Below are positions 31,720-44,261 of a stretch of 64,000 nt of DNA, in pieces. Origin of the DNA: Allolobophora icterica (taxonomy: Eukaryota > Annelida > Clitellata > Crassiclitellata > Lumbricidae); assembly GCA_963556255.1 (NCBI GenBank), contig OY744604.1:95675980-95739979 (forward strand), given 5' to 3'. Below the pieces are notes generated by a model. The model was given only the letters and a program-made list of their open reading frames with translations, did no database searches and was not told the DNA's origin. Made by a program: the position numbers and the translations under genes. Numbering within the stretch: position 1 is the first letter of the stretch; each line of letters starts with the position of its first letter.

Positions 31720-33350
31720 CTAATTTTGAATGCATAGTCAATGTAGAGACAGTTGACAAATGTAGGCCTATACATGAATTGAAACTTGGTAAATGGAGTG
31801 GACCTGATGGTCTTAGTGCGGAGCATTTGCTACACGCTCACCCACTTCTTGTCGTGTTACTCACTGCATTGTTTAGAGGCATGGTGTGTCACAGTTATGT
31901 GCCGGAAGCTTTTGGTAATGGCATTGTAATCCCGTTGATTAAAAACAAAATGGATAATTTGCGTTCTGTTGACAACTATAGAGCAATCACTCTTGTTCCT
32001 GTAATTTCCAAGCTATTTAAATGTACTATTATTTTAAAGATATATTATGCAGAATGTTTTGAGTCTGATGATATTCAGTTTGGGTTCAAACAAGGAGTGG
32101 TGTATGCTAATGCATTATTTGCAATGCGCTCCTCGATCGATTTTTATGTTGTTAGGGGCTGCACTGTATTCACAACAGCTCTGGATATTAGCAAAGCATA
32201 TGACACTGCTAATCATTATAAGCTGTATTCCAACCTCCTAAGGTCTGGTTGTCCAGTGTGGGTGGTCAGTGTCCTGGTAGATTGGTATAGTAAACTGGCG
32301 GTGGCAGTACGTTGGAATGGTAGTATGTCTAAGTCGTCTGCAGTAAGGAGTGGTGTAGAACAGGGGAGTTTCCTGTCGCCTTCGTTGTTTAATGTCTTTG
32401 TTACTAAGTTTATTGTGGAGTCAATAGCTACTGGTGTAGGTTATTATATTAACAAGTCCTGGTTGGGAAGCATCATGTATGCAGATGATATTGTTTTGCT
32501 CTCCGCATCGGTAGTTGGGCTCAAGTCTTACTAGATACATGTGCTGTTGTTAGTAGGTCAGTTAGGCCTCACATTTAATTGTAATAAATCTTGGTGCATA
32601 GCATTCGGTCCCCGATGCAAGGCCTCCCTGCCTTATATATTTCTATGTCAAAAAATGGTTTCATGGACCGAGCAGTCAAATGTTTAGGAATTATCTTTTG
32701 TGCAGGTAGTAAATTGAGATGCGATGTGGATATTATAATGCTCAATTTATACCCAGCTGGCAATAATATTTTCAATAGCTCTTCGGGTTTTTCGGAGCTA
32801 ATGCAGCTTCACAGTCATGCAGCAGACCCATAGCCTTCCACATGGCTCAGTAGCAGTGAGGTTTCCGAATCTCAGCTCAGTAAACACTGTTTGCTGGAAT
32901 AATGTGTATCGTAAACGATTTGGTTTCCATAAATGGGAATCAGCACGAGAATTCATTTAAGTCTAGGTTGTTTGGACTTTAAATCTATGAGAGTTATTGC
33001 TATGTTTAAACTACATAAAAAGATTCTATGTGCTAGTAATAGTCAGGGCCGCATTAAGGCTAGTGCGGGCCCGGCTTCTGTGATTACCTATATAGGCCCT
33101 ACCCATAAGCGCGGGGTCCAATTACAGGTACAATAAAATTTTCCGAAAATGCGGGTCCCTCAAAACTGCGGGCCCGGGTGCTGCAGCACCCTTAGCACCC
33201 CACTTAATGCGGGCCTGATAAGAGTACACGCAACATGTTGACATTCAGTTATGGAGTAGAATTAAATTATCTAGCTAATGGTCTCGGTGTGTCAGTAAAG
33301 GACAACATGTCTTATGTCAGCTCGCAGGTTTATAATATTTCTGCTTCCGG
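31720..33350 (+). mobile_element. LINE RT remnant (plus strand)
   Basis: A 251-aa frame (31779-32534): KWSGPDGLSAEHLLHAHP, VDNYRAITLVPVISKLF, TALDISKAYDTANHYKLY, VEQGSFLSPSLFNVF and the catalytic SIMYADDIVLLSA. The downstream connection domain is riddled with stops. It is interrupted by the element 33044-33217. Endonuclease and 5' end are missing. Confidence 0.8.
33044..33217. mobile_element. hAT-like MITE, 174 bp
   Basis: TIRs CAGGGCCGCATTAAG / CTTAATGCGGGCCTG (one mismatch). Flanking octamers GTAATAGT and ATAAGAGT match at 6 of 8 positions. Inserted in a LINE. Confidence 0.75.
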
Positions 33351-33489
33351 AGGAGTTTCAGCTTGAGTTGCTGTTTTTGTGTTTTTGTGTTTTCTGTAGT
33401 TTAGTTTTTTTCGTTTTGCATTGTTCTAATCTTCGTGTTTCTGCCTTGAGCGAAATAAAGTATATATAAATGGACGAGCAACAAGGCGT

Positions 33490-33691
33490 TCGTCCAGTGC
33501 CCATCAGCGCTTGAACACAACATCCAGTTCTGGATAGATCACGTGACATCCAAACTCCAAAAGAATGTGTTGCCACCTATCGAGAATGGCTAAAATAACC
33601 CCATGCTTTAGCCGGACCTAGCCAACCGCACATAATTTCCTTATGGTGATGTAACGTATTACAACAGAACTCAACTCAATGACTGGAAAAA
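33490..33691 (+). promoter_or_regulatory. proximal promoter of pseudogene copy 3
   Basis: Retains CAGCGCTTGAAC, the E-box CACGTG (33540-33545) and CACCTATCGAGAATGGCTAA. The TATA-like position has decayed to CATAATTT, and the ACAAGTCGCC segment is disrupted. The 5'-UTR donor GTAAGT at 33692 is intact. Confidence 0.5.
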
Positions 33692-33815
33692 GTAAGTACT
33701 CCTCGTAGGCGCTTCATACATTGTATAGTGGTAAAGCCTAGATTCACCACAGATGATATGATGGCTTCTTGATTTAAAATCAGACTTATATAGACTTATA
33801 TTTACATTTAAGAAG

Positions 33816-36571
33816 ATGGAATATGTGGAAAAATTGAAGGAAGAAATTATATATGAATTCATTGTTGGGGCATGCCAGTTGCTTCCAAAGTCGTATGATC
33901 CTATTTCTGAACCTACCCTTTGCGGAAACGAGTATGCCATCTTCTGCGGCAGCAGTATGGAGTTCTACATACGACCACTGAATTCGTGTATCGACGACAC
34001 TGATGTATTACTGTTAAAATGGGATCATTTGGCCTTCGCAGAAGATTTTCCAGTGTTGCCAAATGACGTGAGTCGTTTTCACGATACGATCGAATGCTAC
34101 AGGATGGAGCCATACCTCAGGTTCCCAGGTTTTGTTCGACTTCGATTCTTGGGGGAAATGAATTATAGCTGGAAATCCAAAACATATAAATTTAGCCATA
34201 CAAGTCGTTTTATATACATTCACATCGATATGGCTGCTAAAGTAGCTGCTCAGCACCTGCGAATTAAACGCATTTACGATTGAAACTAGACTAAGTGCTG
34301 CGTATACGTCGACCGATGAAGTCATGAGCCTGAGGTGCCCTCAGTGGCCTAAGGAAGCCAAAAGTTGGTCCAAACGACCTAGAAATCACGGATGGCCGAT
34401 GATTGCTACAATCTCCGAAGTTGTACAACAAGGTTGTCACGTGGTATACGCTCAGCACCGTGCATGTAGGAACGATGAATGGCAGTGGAGATTGTCATTT
34501 TCAGTGGCAGAAGTAATTTTACTTCAGAGTTGGACTCAAGTTCAGCAGATTGTCTATCATTTGCTCAGATTCTTCTCCAACAGAGAATTAATAGAAAAGG
34601 ATTGCCCAAAAGAAGATGAGGTACTCTGTAATTATCACTTAAAGACGCTGATGTTATGGTCTTGTGAGGACATGTCACCAGAATGGTGGAATTCCTCTTC
34701 GATTACTGCAATCTGCTGTGAGTTGTTTAAAAAACTTTTAGAATGGCTTAAAAGAAGATACTGTCCGAACTATTTTATTCCTGAAGCAAACTTATTTCAG
34801 CAGCGAATCAGTTCGACAATCTTTGACGAAGTTGAAAGACAATTGGTTGAATTCTGCAATTCTGACGTTCTCCATCAATGGTTTGTGGGAAAGTACGTAG
34901 TTCCAATCATTTTAACGCACTGCGGAGTTGAGCGTGAGATGGATTTTTCAGAATGCCTGCTATATCTCGTTGAATATCGGAAAACGTTGTAGTCAGCAGC
35001 CTTGGATTTATTGTTTTTTCTGTCATTTACACAATGTAATATCTACAGTCGTAGATCAATTAATTTTGAAGCATTACGACCGAGATCAATTTTAAGTGGA
35101 ATGCGCGCAATGAGAGAAATTACATTGTTAGGAGACCCAAAATTGTCAATGCTACCAATTCCGGTTGACATTTCGTGTTTCACATACTTTGATGAAACGG
35201 TTTATAGTTTGAATACTGCATATAGTTTAGGTTATGGAGAAATATCACAGGATAGCGAACTATTCGACTATGTCCAAGGAATTTTCTGGAAACCAAAAAT
35301 CGTAAGGTGTCAATATCATCTATTTCCTGAACCCTTAACAGCAATGAAAAGCCTGTGTCAATTTTTGCGAGCACAGGATTTGATGGAAAATTTAACTGGG
35401 TCAAATAACTCTTCAGAATTTGAACTATTGTCTCTGATGTCGACAGAGTATCTAAGAAAGGCTCTGGAGTATGACGATTCTCAATCCAACGGCATTGCTC
35501 TTCCAGCATTGGTCTACCTGGCTGCTCTCCATTTTGCATCATCAGAATACCAAATAGTAATAGACCTCTGCGCAGCAGTCTCGATGGATCAAACGAACAA
35601 AATAGAAAACGAAACATTGAATGCAGGTTGTTTATTCTTCATTGACGATGTGGTTAAAATCGTCGCACTTGATCTACTCTGCAAGAAATTGAGTGAAAAT
35701 ATGCAGTTTAGTAAGAGGCAGATTTATCTTGATCTACGTCTTACACCAAAGGTGTTTGCTCATTACTTGATAGTAATGTGCGCTGAAAAAATATCTAAAC
35801 AAATTGAACTGATTCCTGATTTGCCTAAATCGACATTTCCTTTAGATCAATTTTTGTTGGCTTTCGTCAAACAAAAGACAGGCATTTTATTGAAGTCATA
35901 CGCTTGTATGACAACTGTCAGGCAGTGTGTATATCGCAGAGAGGATGCTGTGACAACAAATGCGACTTTAAATGTGGATACCTTGACTCTTACTGGAAAA
36001 GTAATTGATTCTCTAACGAAATATGCATTGGAAAATATGATATCATTCTACAGTGTGATCCACAAAGACTTTGGCATCCAGTGCAACACAGCTGACTGCT
36101 ATCGTGCTTTGTACCTTTATAAGTGTCGCCAATATGGTGAAGTGTTGGATTTATGTGAAGAAATTCTGAAGGAGCCTGATCTGCAGAGTGATTTGAAGGA
36201 GTTTGCATTTGCGAATGTTTTGGTGATGCCACCGTTTGACTCGTTTTTCGATAGAGACGTACAATCGTTGGTAGGATTGCATACGCTTCTTCATTTTCTA
36301 TCACCTCTGCATGATGATTTGAGTAATTTTAAGTTAGCTGTGCAGTTTTTTAGCCATCAAACACTTAAAATCTTTTCTGAGGCATTATGGCGCTGCAAGT
36401 TTTCATTTTCTCGGAAGACATTTCCTCGCGAGATATTTGAAACTTAGATGCTGTGTTGACTGTAATTATCCGTATAGAAAGGAATTATCTGATTTTTGTG
36501 CTAGGAAAAGTAGCTGCTCATTTGAACAGATTATTCGCCGTTTTCTTCGACAAAAATATAAAAGTTACTAA
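33816..36571 (+). pseudogene. Mab-21/cGAS-like copy 3, disrupted
   Basis: Near full-length homologue of copies 1, 2 and 4 with three lesions. A deletion/frameshift near 34255-34276 removes part of the segment after the third catalytic Asp and runs into a stop at 34281-34283. A TAG at 34990-34992 replaces a Gln/Met-type codon. A frameshift near 36345-36405 puts the last ~55 codons, including the conserved FLARYLKL tail, out of frame, with the original stop at 36569-36571. CGSSMEFYIRP, the DTD acids and YIHIDMA are still readable. Sequencing error could explain single-base shifts but not the deletion. Confidence 0.85.
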
Positions 36572-36700
36572 TTATCACAAAATATTATCATGTAAATGGC
36601 CAAGTACTGTTTTTCAATTGGTATGCTTTTGTTTCTTATATTAAGTTGAAGTCTGTAAATAATTTAGGGATGGTACTCAGTTGTCAAAATTCTTTTGCGC
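36572..36700 (+). other. 3' UTR-derived sequence of copy 3
   Basis: Conserved with the 3' UTRs of the other copies (TTCAATTGGTATGCTTTTGT, GTAAATAATTTAGGGATGGT). Confidence 0.5.
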
Positions 36701-36869
36701 TCTTTAAAATATAGGTTACGCAATGTAATAAAGCCCAATTGAGCGATCACGCGTCGCCAAGAGACCCAGAACTAATAAAAGTAAGTAAGTAAGTACTTCT
36801 ATTTCGCACTAAAGTAATATATTAAAAAATCATGCTAAATATAAAATATGCAACAATAACAATTAAACA

Positions 36870-37110
36870 CATCAGGCTGACATCGGCGGCGCGCCGACAA
36901 ATTATCGCTGTCGGAGGCGGCGCGGCCACATAAAAAAAATCGGCGGCGGCGTCCTCGAAATCTCGGCGGCGGCGGCGGCGGCGGCGCGGCAGGCGCAGGG
37001 CTCTAGTTTGTAGTAGATCTACACTGCTGTCAGCTGCCCGCTTAGGCAAGGCACCAGCTCTCCTGTATGTATATGTGTAACATAGCACTTGTACGGCGCC
37101 ATCTAAGTAA
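36870..37110 (-). repeat. GGC-rich tract plus inverted 3'-flank repeat
   Basis: A GC-rich (CGGCGG)n tract at 36882-36992 stands out in AT-rich surroundings. 37010-37110 is the reverse complement of the 3' flank of copy 1 at about 8355-8480 (GTACAAGTGCT, GAGAGCTGGTGCCTTGCC). Confidence 0.6.
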
Positions 37111-37114
37111 CTCA

Positions 37115-37620
37115 CAAGGGCACTCCGGTTATCTGGAACAACTTGCCATGGAAAATTCGTAATTTGTCAACTATTACTTCCTTCAAAAGATCACCAAGAA
37201 TGCATCTAATGAATCACTAATGATAACGCTCCAGGTTCTCCCAGATTTGCTTCTCGTGCTTTCTTTCTCCTGTATTTTATTTTGTTATTTTCTTGCTACA
37301 TTCTTGTCAACTCTCTTTAGTTAAGTCTGGGTATACCCCCGTTATTGCGTTAATGACGGTTGCAATTGTCTTGTGACCGCTGATGCGAAGGCTCTATAGT
37401 GTTTTTGCTAACCTTCCTGTATCGTCATGTATTGTCTCTGGTGTCATTGTCTGGGGGTTCCTTCTCAGCGGGACAACACTCCCTTCTGGAACTCCCAATT
37501 GTATCCCACCTATAGCTGTCACACGCATTCGTTCTTTTTAAAATTCAATCATCATTTGCTGTTCTCTATTCCGATCGACTGGTAATGAGATGCAATAAAG
37601 AATTATGTTATGTTGGTTTT
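37115..37620 (+). mobile_element. LINE 3' end
   Basis: VIWNNLPWKIRNLSTITSF is a typical RT C terminus, followed by a ~400-bp 3' UTR ending in GCAATAAAGAATTATG. Confidence 0.6.
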
Positions 37621-38350
37621 TGTATATAATAGAGTTTAGAACAAATTAGAAAATAAAAAAAATAAAGAATTAAATAAAAACTGGAATCCAATAGAGACCT
37701 GAATAGATAATAGAATACAGAATTGAATAGAGAATAGAAGATATTGCAGAAAATATTAGGGAACAGAATCAACCATTCCGACGGAGATGAAAGATGCATT
37801 TGGCACCGGCAGACACCAGAGACGCTGCTCGTTTCTTCTATTGAGCCAAATCCGAAAATCAACTGGCGCCACAGGTTACAGCGGGGAGAGATACTCTTCC
37901 AAAGTTAACGGAAAGAAGACGTCTGATGAACGCCAGAATATCTCTGTTCAAACGCCTGAAAGCAACTCAAGGCCTGTCAATCAGAAACCAACGACTACGG
38001 AAACCAGTGAGGCAGACGATGCCAGACGGACGGACAGACAGTGGGCGGGGCATATGCCGGATGTTATCGGCGTCGTAATGTGATTGACGTCTTAGATCTG
38101 TAGTGCATCGCAGGGCTGCACATTCAGCAAAACTATTCCGATCGTAATTGCGATCTGTATCTCTCCTCATCCACGACATACATACATGGATAAACACATC
38201 ATGTGAAACATACATGCATGTGTAAATGCACACACTTATATAGTCTTAAATATATACGCTTTTAGATAATTATATGTCTACATATATTTATGTACATATC
38301 AAATATGTAGAAATAATAGCAAACATGTATAATAAAATAATAATATAATA
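37621..38350. other. spacer without recognised gene
   Basis: Contains a 98-aa frame (37787-38083) with no recognised motif. Otherwise AT-rich. Confidence 0.35.
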
Positions 38351-38779
38351 CAGTGCATATTTTAAGGATTTTTTACTACTGGGACAAAATCAGCTACGGG
38401 TCGGAGAAAGTCGGCCATGATCTGGTCGAAGAACTTTTTTAAGGAATAAATCTTCACAAAACTTTTACACTTTTTCTAAAAAAAATTTCAAAATTCATCT
38501 CCGAAAAAAGTTGATGACCTTTTTTTTTTTTTTTTTAGTCATCACCTTCTTTTACAACTTTTCTCGGGTCTCCCAACCAATAACAAGGGGTCATTTACCA
38601 ATAATGTCATACCTATCTCATTATACTACTGGGACAAATCTTTAAATTCTTCCAACATTTGTCCCATTAGTTGTACTTTATACATACATTGCCTGGGACA
38701 AATCGCTCTGACTACTGGCACAAATCCTAAGACTACTGTGACATTTGTCCCACTAGTTATACAGTTAAAATATGCCCTG
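38351..38779. mobile_element. hAT-like MITE, 429 bp
   Basis: TIRs CAGTGCATATTTTAA / TTAAAATATGCCCTG (one mismatch) with an exact 8-bp TSD ATATAATA (38343-38350 and 38780-38787). Inside, four ACTACTGGGACAAA-type motifs occur in both orientations. Confidence 0.9.
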
Positions 38780-39280
38780 ATATAATAGCGATCATCGAAG
38801 AATGCGTTAATCATTATGACAGTGCGTGGCAATATGGAAGTGTAAATACGCGTAGACTCAGAGTCTTAGATATATACTTTTCATATAAATATAATTTGTA
38901 TATAATAATATATAGAGAAAAATTTATATACGTATCTCTATACATGAAAGAACCAACAATTGCGCATCATCTGTACTTTGTCATATATACATAATATGTA
39001 TATTATTATAGATGTGCTGTGTACAGAATCATGTATTTGAAAAAGTATACGATAGGTGGATAATAAAATGGATCCGGGAGCCGAGCGCTGTTTCTTCCTC
39101 CCCATCATAATTCACCATCGGTCGCCTGTTACCATAATGTCTTCTCCATTTCGCTTTTTTGAAGGGAACGGCCGATGGGAGCACTGATAATAATGAGGCC
39201 TATTTAGGTCTAATAAAGCCCGCGAAGTACCAGCAGACGATGGCTAATCAGTGGTTAAATTCAGCCGGATCCCGCCGGAT

Positions 39281-39425
39281 CTGAGATCCGGCACCTCTGA
39301 TTTGAGATCCGGCACCTGCATTCAGAGACCCACCACACAAATTATGAGATCCGCCACCTAAGAAGGGAGACCCGTCACCTCAACAGGGAGACCCATCACC
39401 TCAATAGGGAGATCCACCACCCCGA
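39281..39425. repeat. short minisatellite (GAGAYCCRYCACCT)n
   Basis: About six degenerate ~25-bp units based on GAGATCCGGCACCT. A single related unit lies near 41070. Confidence 0.7.
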
Positions 39426-39853
39426 AGATCAGATTAGCATTCGTCAGCCTCACAGTGCGGTTCAATATTTTACTACTTGGGCCTATGTGTTACTTAAATC
39501 GCCTGCTGTTTTATAATCGCCGCCGAAGAGTAGTAACCCAAGACTGAGGCAGCAGAAGTAGATTTTTGCCTACATCCGACCGATAACACAGTAGTTTGCT
39601 TCATTAATAACTCGTTTGCGGAATTTCGGAAGGCTGAGCTGGAATCGTTTTAAAATCTGGAACAGCATTAGCGTTTGATTAGTTATAGTTATCACGCATG
39701 CAGTCTGCAGATAATGTCGAAAGAAAAGTTGCCCAGCGTGCGAAGAAAGGTATCGAACGTGAATCGATTGCTAAGGGTCGTCATGCTGCAACAGATTTTC
39801 TTGCAGTCCCTTAAATTAACCTATTAATCTAGCCCTGATCAGACAGCCACGAG

Positions 39854-40115
39854 CATGGGCGGCGATCCCGTGTGGTCGAGGGGGACAAGACCCCCACCTC
39901 AAAGAGTGGGGGGGGACACGCCATACATCGGACCCCCCCAAATTTTGAAGAAACACCCAAAAAAGGTCATAAAATTTTGTAGTGGTGAGGTTAAGAAATT
40001 TGTCGCGAAAAAAATGTTTGACCTTTTTTTGACCAGATCAGTTCAAAACTCTTTTTTGACCAGATCAGTTCCAAAATGTCCCCCCCCCACCTCTCAAACA
40101 AGATCGCCGCCACTG
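39854..40115. mobile_element. hAT-like MITE, 262 bp
   Basis: TIRs CATGGGCGGCGATC / GATCGCCGCCACTG (12 of 14). Flanking octamers GCCACGAG and GCCACTGG match at 6 of 8. Two GACCAGATCAGTTC repeats near the right end. Confidence 0.7.
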
Positions 40116-40748
40116 GCCACTGGTATGAAGTGTTAGCGACTTCATTTTCTTAGCCTTGGCATATATGAGGGCGGGTGGCCCTCGCCGGCGGGTGGCCCTC
40201 GCCGTCTCGTCTTCCCACCGACAGTGGACTGTCAGTGTACTCATTATAGCTGAGTTGGCTAGGGGTGCACAAGTGGAGCAGAAACCTGGAACCAAATTTC
40301 GACCCTAGCGGGATAGATAGTGAGTGGTTAGCGTGCAACAGATTTATGCAAATGCAAAGCACCGAAAACATCATCAGCCACAGAAGCATGAAGGGCGGTA
40401 TGGATATGTTTCTAAGTCAGCATATTGTGGCATAGAGAGAATGACAGTATAGAAACTCCTGATTAGTTTTCAGCTTTTCACTGGGTTTACATCTGATATG
40501 ATCTAAGGCTATAGTCAGACTGCTTTACTTACTGGGCTCTTCAATTTGAAAGTAGTCTACATATTAATTTTTACTATTTGTTCATTATGTGCTATGTAGG
40601 CTAAGTTATTGCATTGACATGTCGATCAAAGCCTAGTCTTCTGTAACATGTTATGTGAAGTAGGCCTAATATTATGTTTCAATCTTAATTGTTAATGTTT
40701 TTGCTTTGAATTATCGGTGATGTGTCTGGTTTCATGCATGTTGTAATT
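40116..40748. other. spacer without recognised gene
   Basis: A duplicated GGGCGGGTGGCCCTCGCCG pair near 40170-40202. Otherwise nothing recognised. Confidence 0.4.
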
Positions 40749-41023
40749 CAGGAACGTCATTTGGGGGCAGGGGCATTCCCCCTCCCGATTTTTGAAAAAA
40801 GAAAAAAAATTATGTAAAAAAGAAAAGGAGGAAGAAGAAAGTGGTAAAAAAGAAAAAAGAGACTCATTTGCAGGATTGGCTTACAGTTTTGGACATGCAG
40901 ACTACATACAAAGCAATTAAAAAGAAATTCCAAAACAGGTTAAAAAAATGTTTGCGCGTGAGCGCAGAATTTTTTTTTACCTCTTTTTGCCTCCCCCTGA
41001 AAAAAGCTGAAATGACGTCCCTG
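40749..41023. mobile_element. hAT-like MITE, 275 bp
   Basis: TIRs CAGGAACGTCATTT / AAATGACGTCCCTG (one mismatch) with an exact 8-bp TSD TTGTAATT (40741-40748 and 41024-41031). Confidence 0.9.
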
Positions 41024-41225
41024 TTGTAATTTAGGATTAGCCGTAGGTTTTTTTGGATTTGCAAATATTTAGAGACCCACCACCTCTGGATGAGCAATTT
41101 AACCACTGTGGCTAATTGTATGTTTGATAAAAAGGCGCGCTATATTCCATCGGACAATGTCCCGGGTATGGCGGGCCGTGTGGTTATAAATTGTCTATAC
41201 TCAGAGAGGTCAATCGGTTTGTCCT

Positions 41226-41271
41226 GACACTTGCTTTTCCATCCAATCGATTGGATGGAAAAGCAAGTGTC
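41226..41271. repeat. 46-bp perfect palindrome, no spacer
   Basis: The left arm begins GACACTTGCTTTTCCATCC and meets its exact reverse complement at AATC|GATT (41248/41249). All 23 base pairs match. No repeat of it was noticed elsewhere in the window. Confidence 0.95.
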
Positions 41272-41984
41272 TGGTTGATAGCGACGATGTATTGATGTAG
41301 TGTCACCATCAGACCATTTATAGGTACGCTACGACCATTTTATTATCTTACAGTACGAATCGACTGTTATTACTCTGCTATTGCTGTCGCTTTTCAAGGG
41401 TGTCTTATCGAGATTCTTCAGCGCTTTCGACGAGCTTCACAAAGCGCTGAATGAATATTACTTACCTATTGCACGATTTGAATTATATAATTTCAATTTT
41501 ATCTTTGGAGTCATTAGAGTACAGCCTACAGACGAATTTCGCTGCCACTTCTTTCAGCCTTGGTGATATTTGAAATGGAGTGTCGACGACAGCTGCAAAG
41601 TCCTCCATGCAGCACTCTAGCCTACCCTTGAACTTGAGCGTATACACTGAAGTCTGCTACTGTGAACGCGTGCTTTGCACGTTGTCGTGTCAAGATTTTA
41701 GGCGATAGTGTTCAGGGAGATCACTCTAGTTATCTTTCCTGCCTCAGATTCAGATTTCTTCGGCAGGATTCAGAACCTGGATATGATGGCAATTACTCAT
41801 CTGCATCTCCAGTATGAACCATCTCAAGTGACGATGTTTGCAGTGCATGTAAAAGATGTATTAGGACACGAGTGTCCGCTTCCTCACGGTTGCATTGCTC
41901 CATTGGTGAACTGTTTCCCACGTGATGGACTTGATCATCTGCATTAATGTACACATCCTTTTCAGTTTTCATCAGGAAACTATT
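41272..41984. other. spacer with unrecognised short ORFs
   Basis: Frames of 61 and 79 aa (41381-41566, 41708-41947) show no recognised motif. Confidence 0.35.
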
Positions 41985-42392
<408 letters not shown>

Positions 42393-42544
42393 ACTGCTCG
42401 CTTTTCCAAGCTTAAACATAGCGCCTGCCCCTAAGTTCATCTTTCCAATAAAGACCAAATTTTTAACCTCGAATATAATTTTTACCATAAATATGTTCAA
42501 ACGACAAGTTTTAAACGAGCTAGCACTCTCAGATATCTATCGGG

Positions 42545-42830
42545 GGATCCATAGAGTAGTGGTAACATCACTGCGTGAAGAGCAAGCGGTAGCGGGATCG
42601 CTTCCCGTAACCTCCCCAAATTTAGGTCCACTCAGCCTTTCATTCGCGAGATGGCGCGTTTGATAAAATGAGATGTAGGACGTAATGGGCGCCTTGCATG
42701 GCTGCCGTGTACAGTTAAATTCGACTCCTGTAATAACTTGTGATCATCCGTTCATACTGATTTGTAATCATACTGCGTAATTGTCAGTTTGAAGATATTA
42801 AACGAAGATTATTATTATCTATTAATATTA
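42545..42830 (+). mobile_element. tRNA-derived SINE
   Basis: Pol III-like box A (TAGAGTAGTGGTAACATC) and box B-like GCGGGATCGCTTCCCG, a body containing TGGGCGCCTTGCATGGCTGC, and an ATT-rich 3' tail. Confidence 0.6.
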
Positions 42831-42989
42831 TACATACACTTTTATTTCTTGCTACTTAATTTTATTACTTTTACTTAATTTTAAATAGATGTTATATTTC
42901 AAGATAAAGTAATTAGTTTAATATTAAATAATTCCGCTTCAAAATTTGCGCCCCTCTTGAGTTGCTCCCTGTTCCATGGCACCGCTGGA

Positions 42990-43400
42990 GCACGCCTCGC
43001 TACGACACTGCCTGAGAACATTATCAGTCCATATAATATCTCCTTGATCACTTCACGATCCGGGCAACCCGCTCTTCCCGATCATCCTGCTATCTCAGTC
43101 TCTCGGTCACTGCCTATCGTTAGTTCTCCAACCGAGCCATATCCAACACAGCACCCGGCCTCTGGAACGATCTCCCCAATGTGTTCCGAAGATTCTCGGC
43201 TCCTCCGTCATCATTCCAACCCGTTCTCCATCCTCCTCTCTCTATCACCCCCGAACTTTCCAACTCAAAACTGAAGTCTCGCCTTTCAAGAACTCCTACA
43301 ATGACTCAATTGATCCTCCGCCTTCCAATTCTTATCGCCCTAAACGACACCAGCCTTAACAGCTGCACTGCCTCCTCTTTTGATCTGCCCCAATGATAAC
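42990..43400 (+). mobile_element. LINE 3' fragment
   Basis: Same family as 10494-10800: CTCTGGAACGATCTCCCC (LWNDLP), PSSFQPVLHPP and the conserved ATTGATCCTCCGCCTTCCAA tail region. Confidence 0.65.
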
Positions 43401-44261
43401 CGGACTCGGACTAGTAGGAGGATCCTAGATCGAATGAGTTTCTCTTAAGAAGCCAGTGCAGCGGTTGCCGCATTCATGCAGATATGAAAGAGTATGCTGG
43501 CTTATTGGTTACCGCTAGGGGGTAGACTTCAATCAAACTGCGTCTGTCTCTTTACCTAAAACTGTCTTCGTACCTGTCTCTGTCTCGTTGTCTGTGTCTG
43601 TCTTTCTATCTGTCTGTCTCCTATCTCCGTCCTCAACTGTTTTTTGTTTCGCCATCTTCCTCTGTTTATGTCGCTGTGTTCGTTCAAGACATGTCGATGT
43701 CCCTGCCTATCTCACTGCTCATAACTCACTGTGTATACTAGCCTCTCCCTATCTATCTCTGTCTCTGTCTCTCCGCCTCTACCACTTTTGTCTTTATTAT
43801 ACCCTTCTCTCGGTATAGCCTGGATTTTGGATTGCCCAACGATTTTGCTTAATAGCGACCTACATCGATTGATGTATTGAGCATATTAAAACTTTGGCGC
43901 TAGAGGAGTTTTAAGTGTTTTTTCTAATTGTTTCAGTTCTGCGTCCTTCTGGTGCTATTATTTTAAGTCGTTGCGTTCTTCTGAATAACTGTCTGTCTCT
44001 TATCTGCTTGCCTTCCTGTCTGTGTCTCTCCTCCTTTCCCTTTCATCTCTCTCTCTCTCTCTGTCTTTTTCTGGCTCTGTTTTTTTTGTCTCTCTGTCTC
44101 TGTCTCTGTCTCTGTCTCTCTCTGGTGGCTTTTCCGCTATTTGCCAGGATTGGCTTCGGATTTTCCGATCCGTTGACTCGAGTGACAGCTCAAGATTCAG
44201 ACGAAGAACACAGGCACACACAGAGAAATGCACAGGCACAGACAAACGCAGACATATTGAC

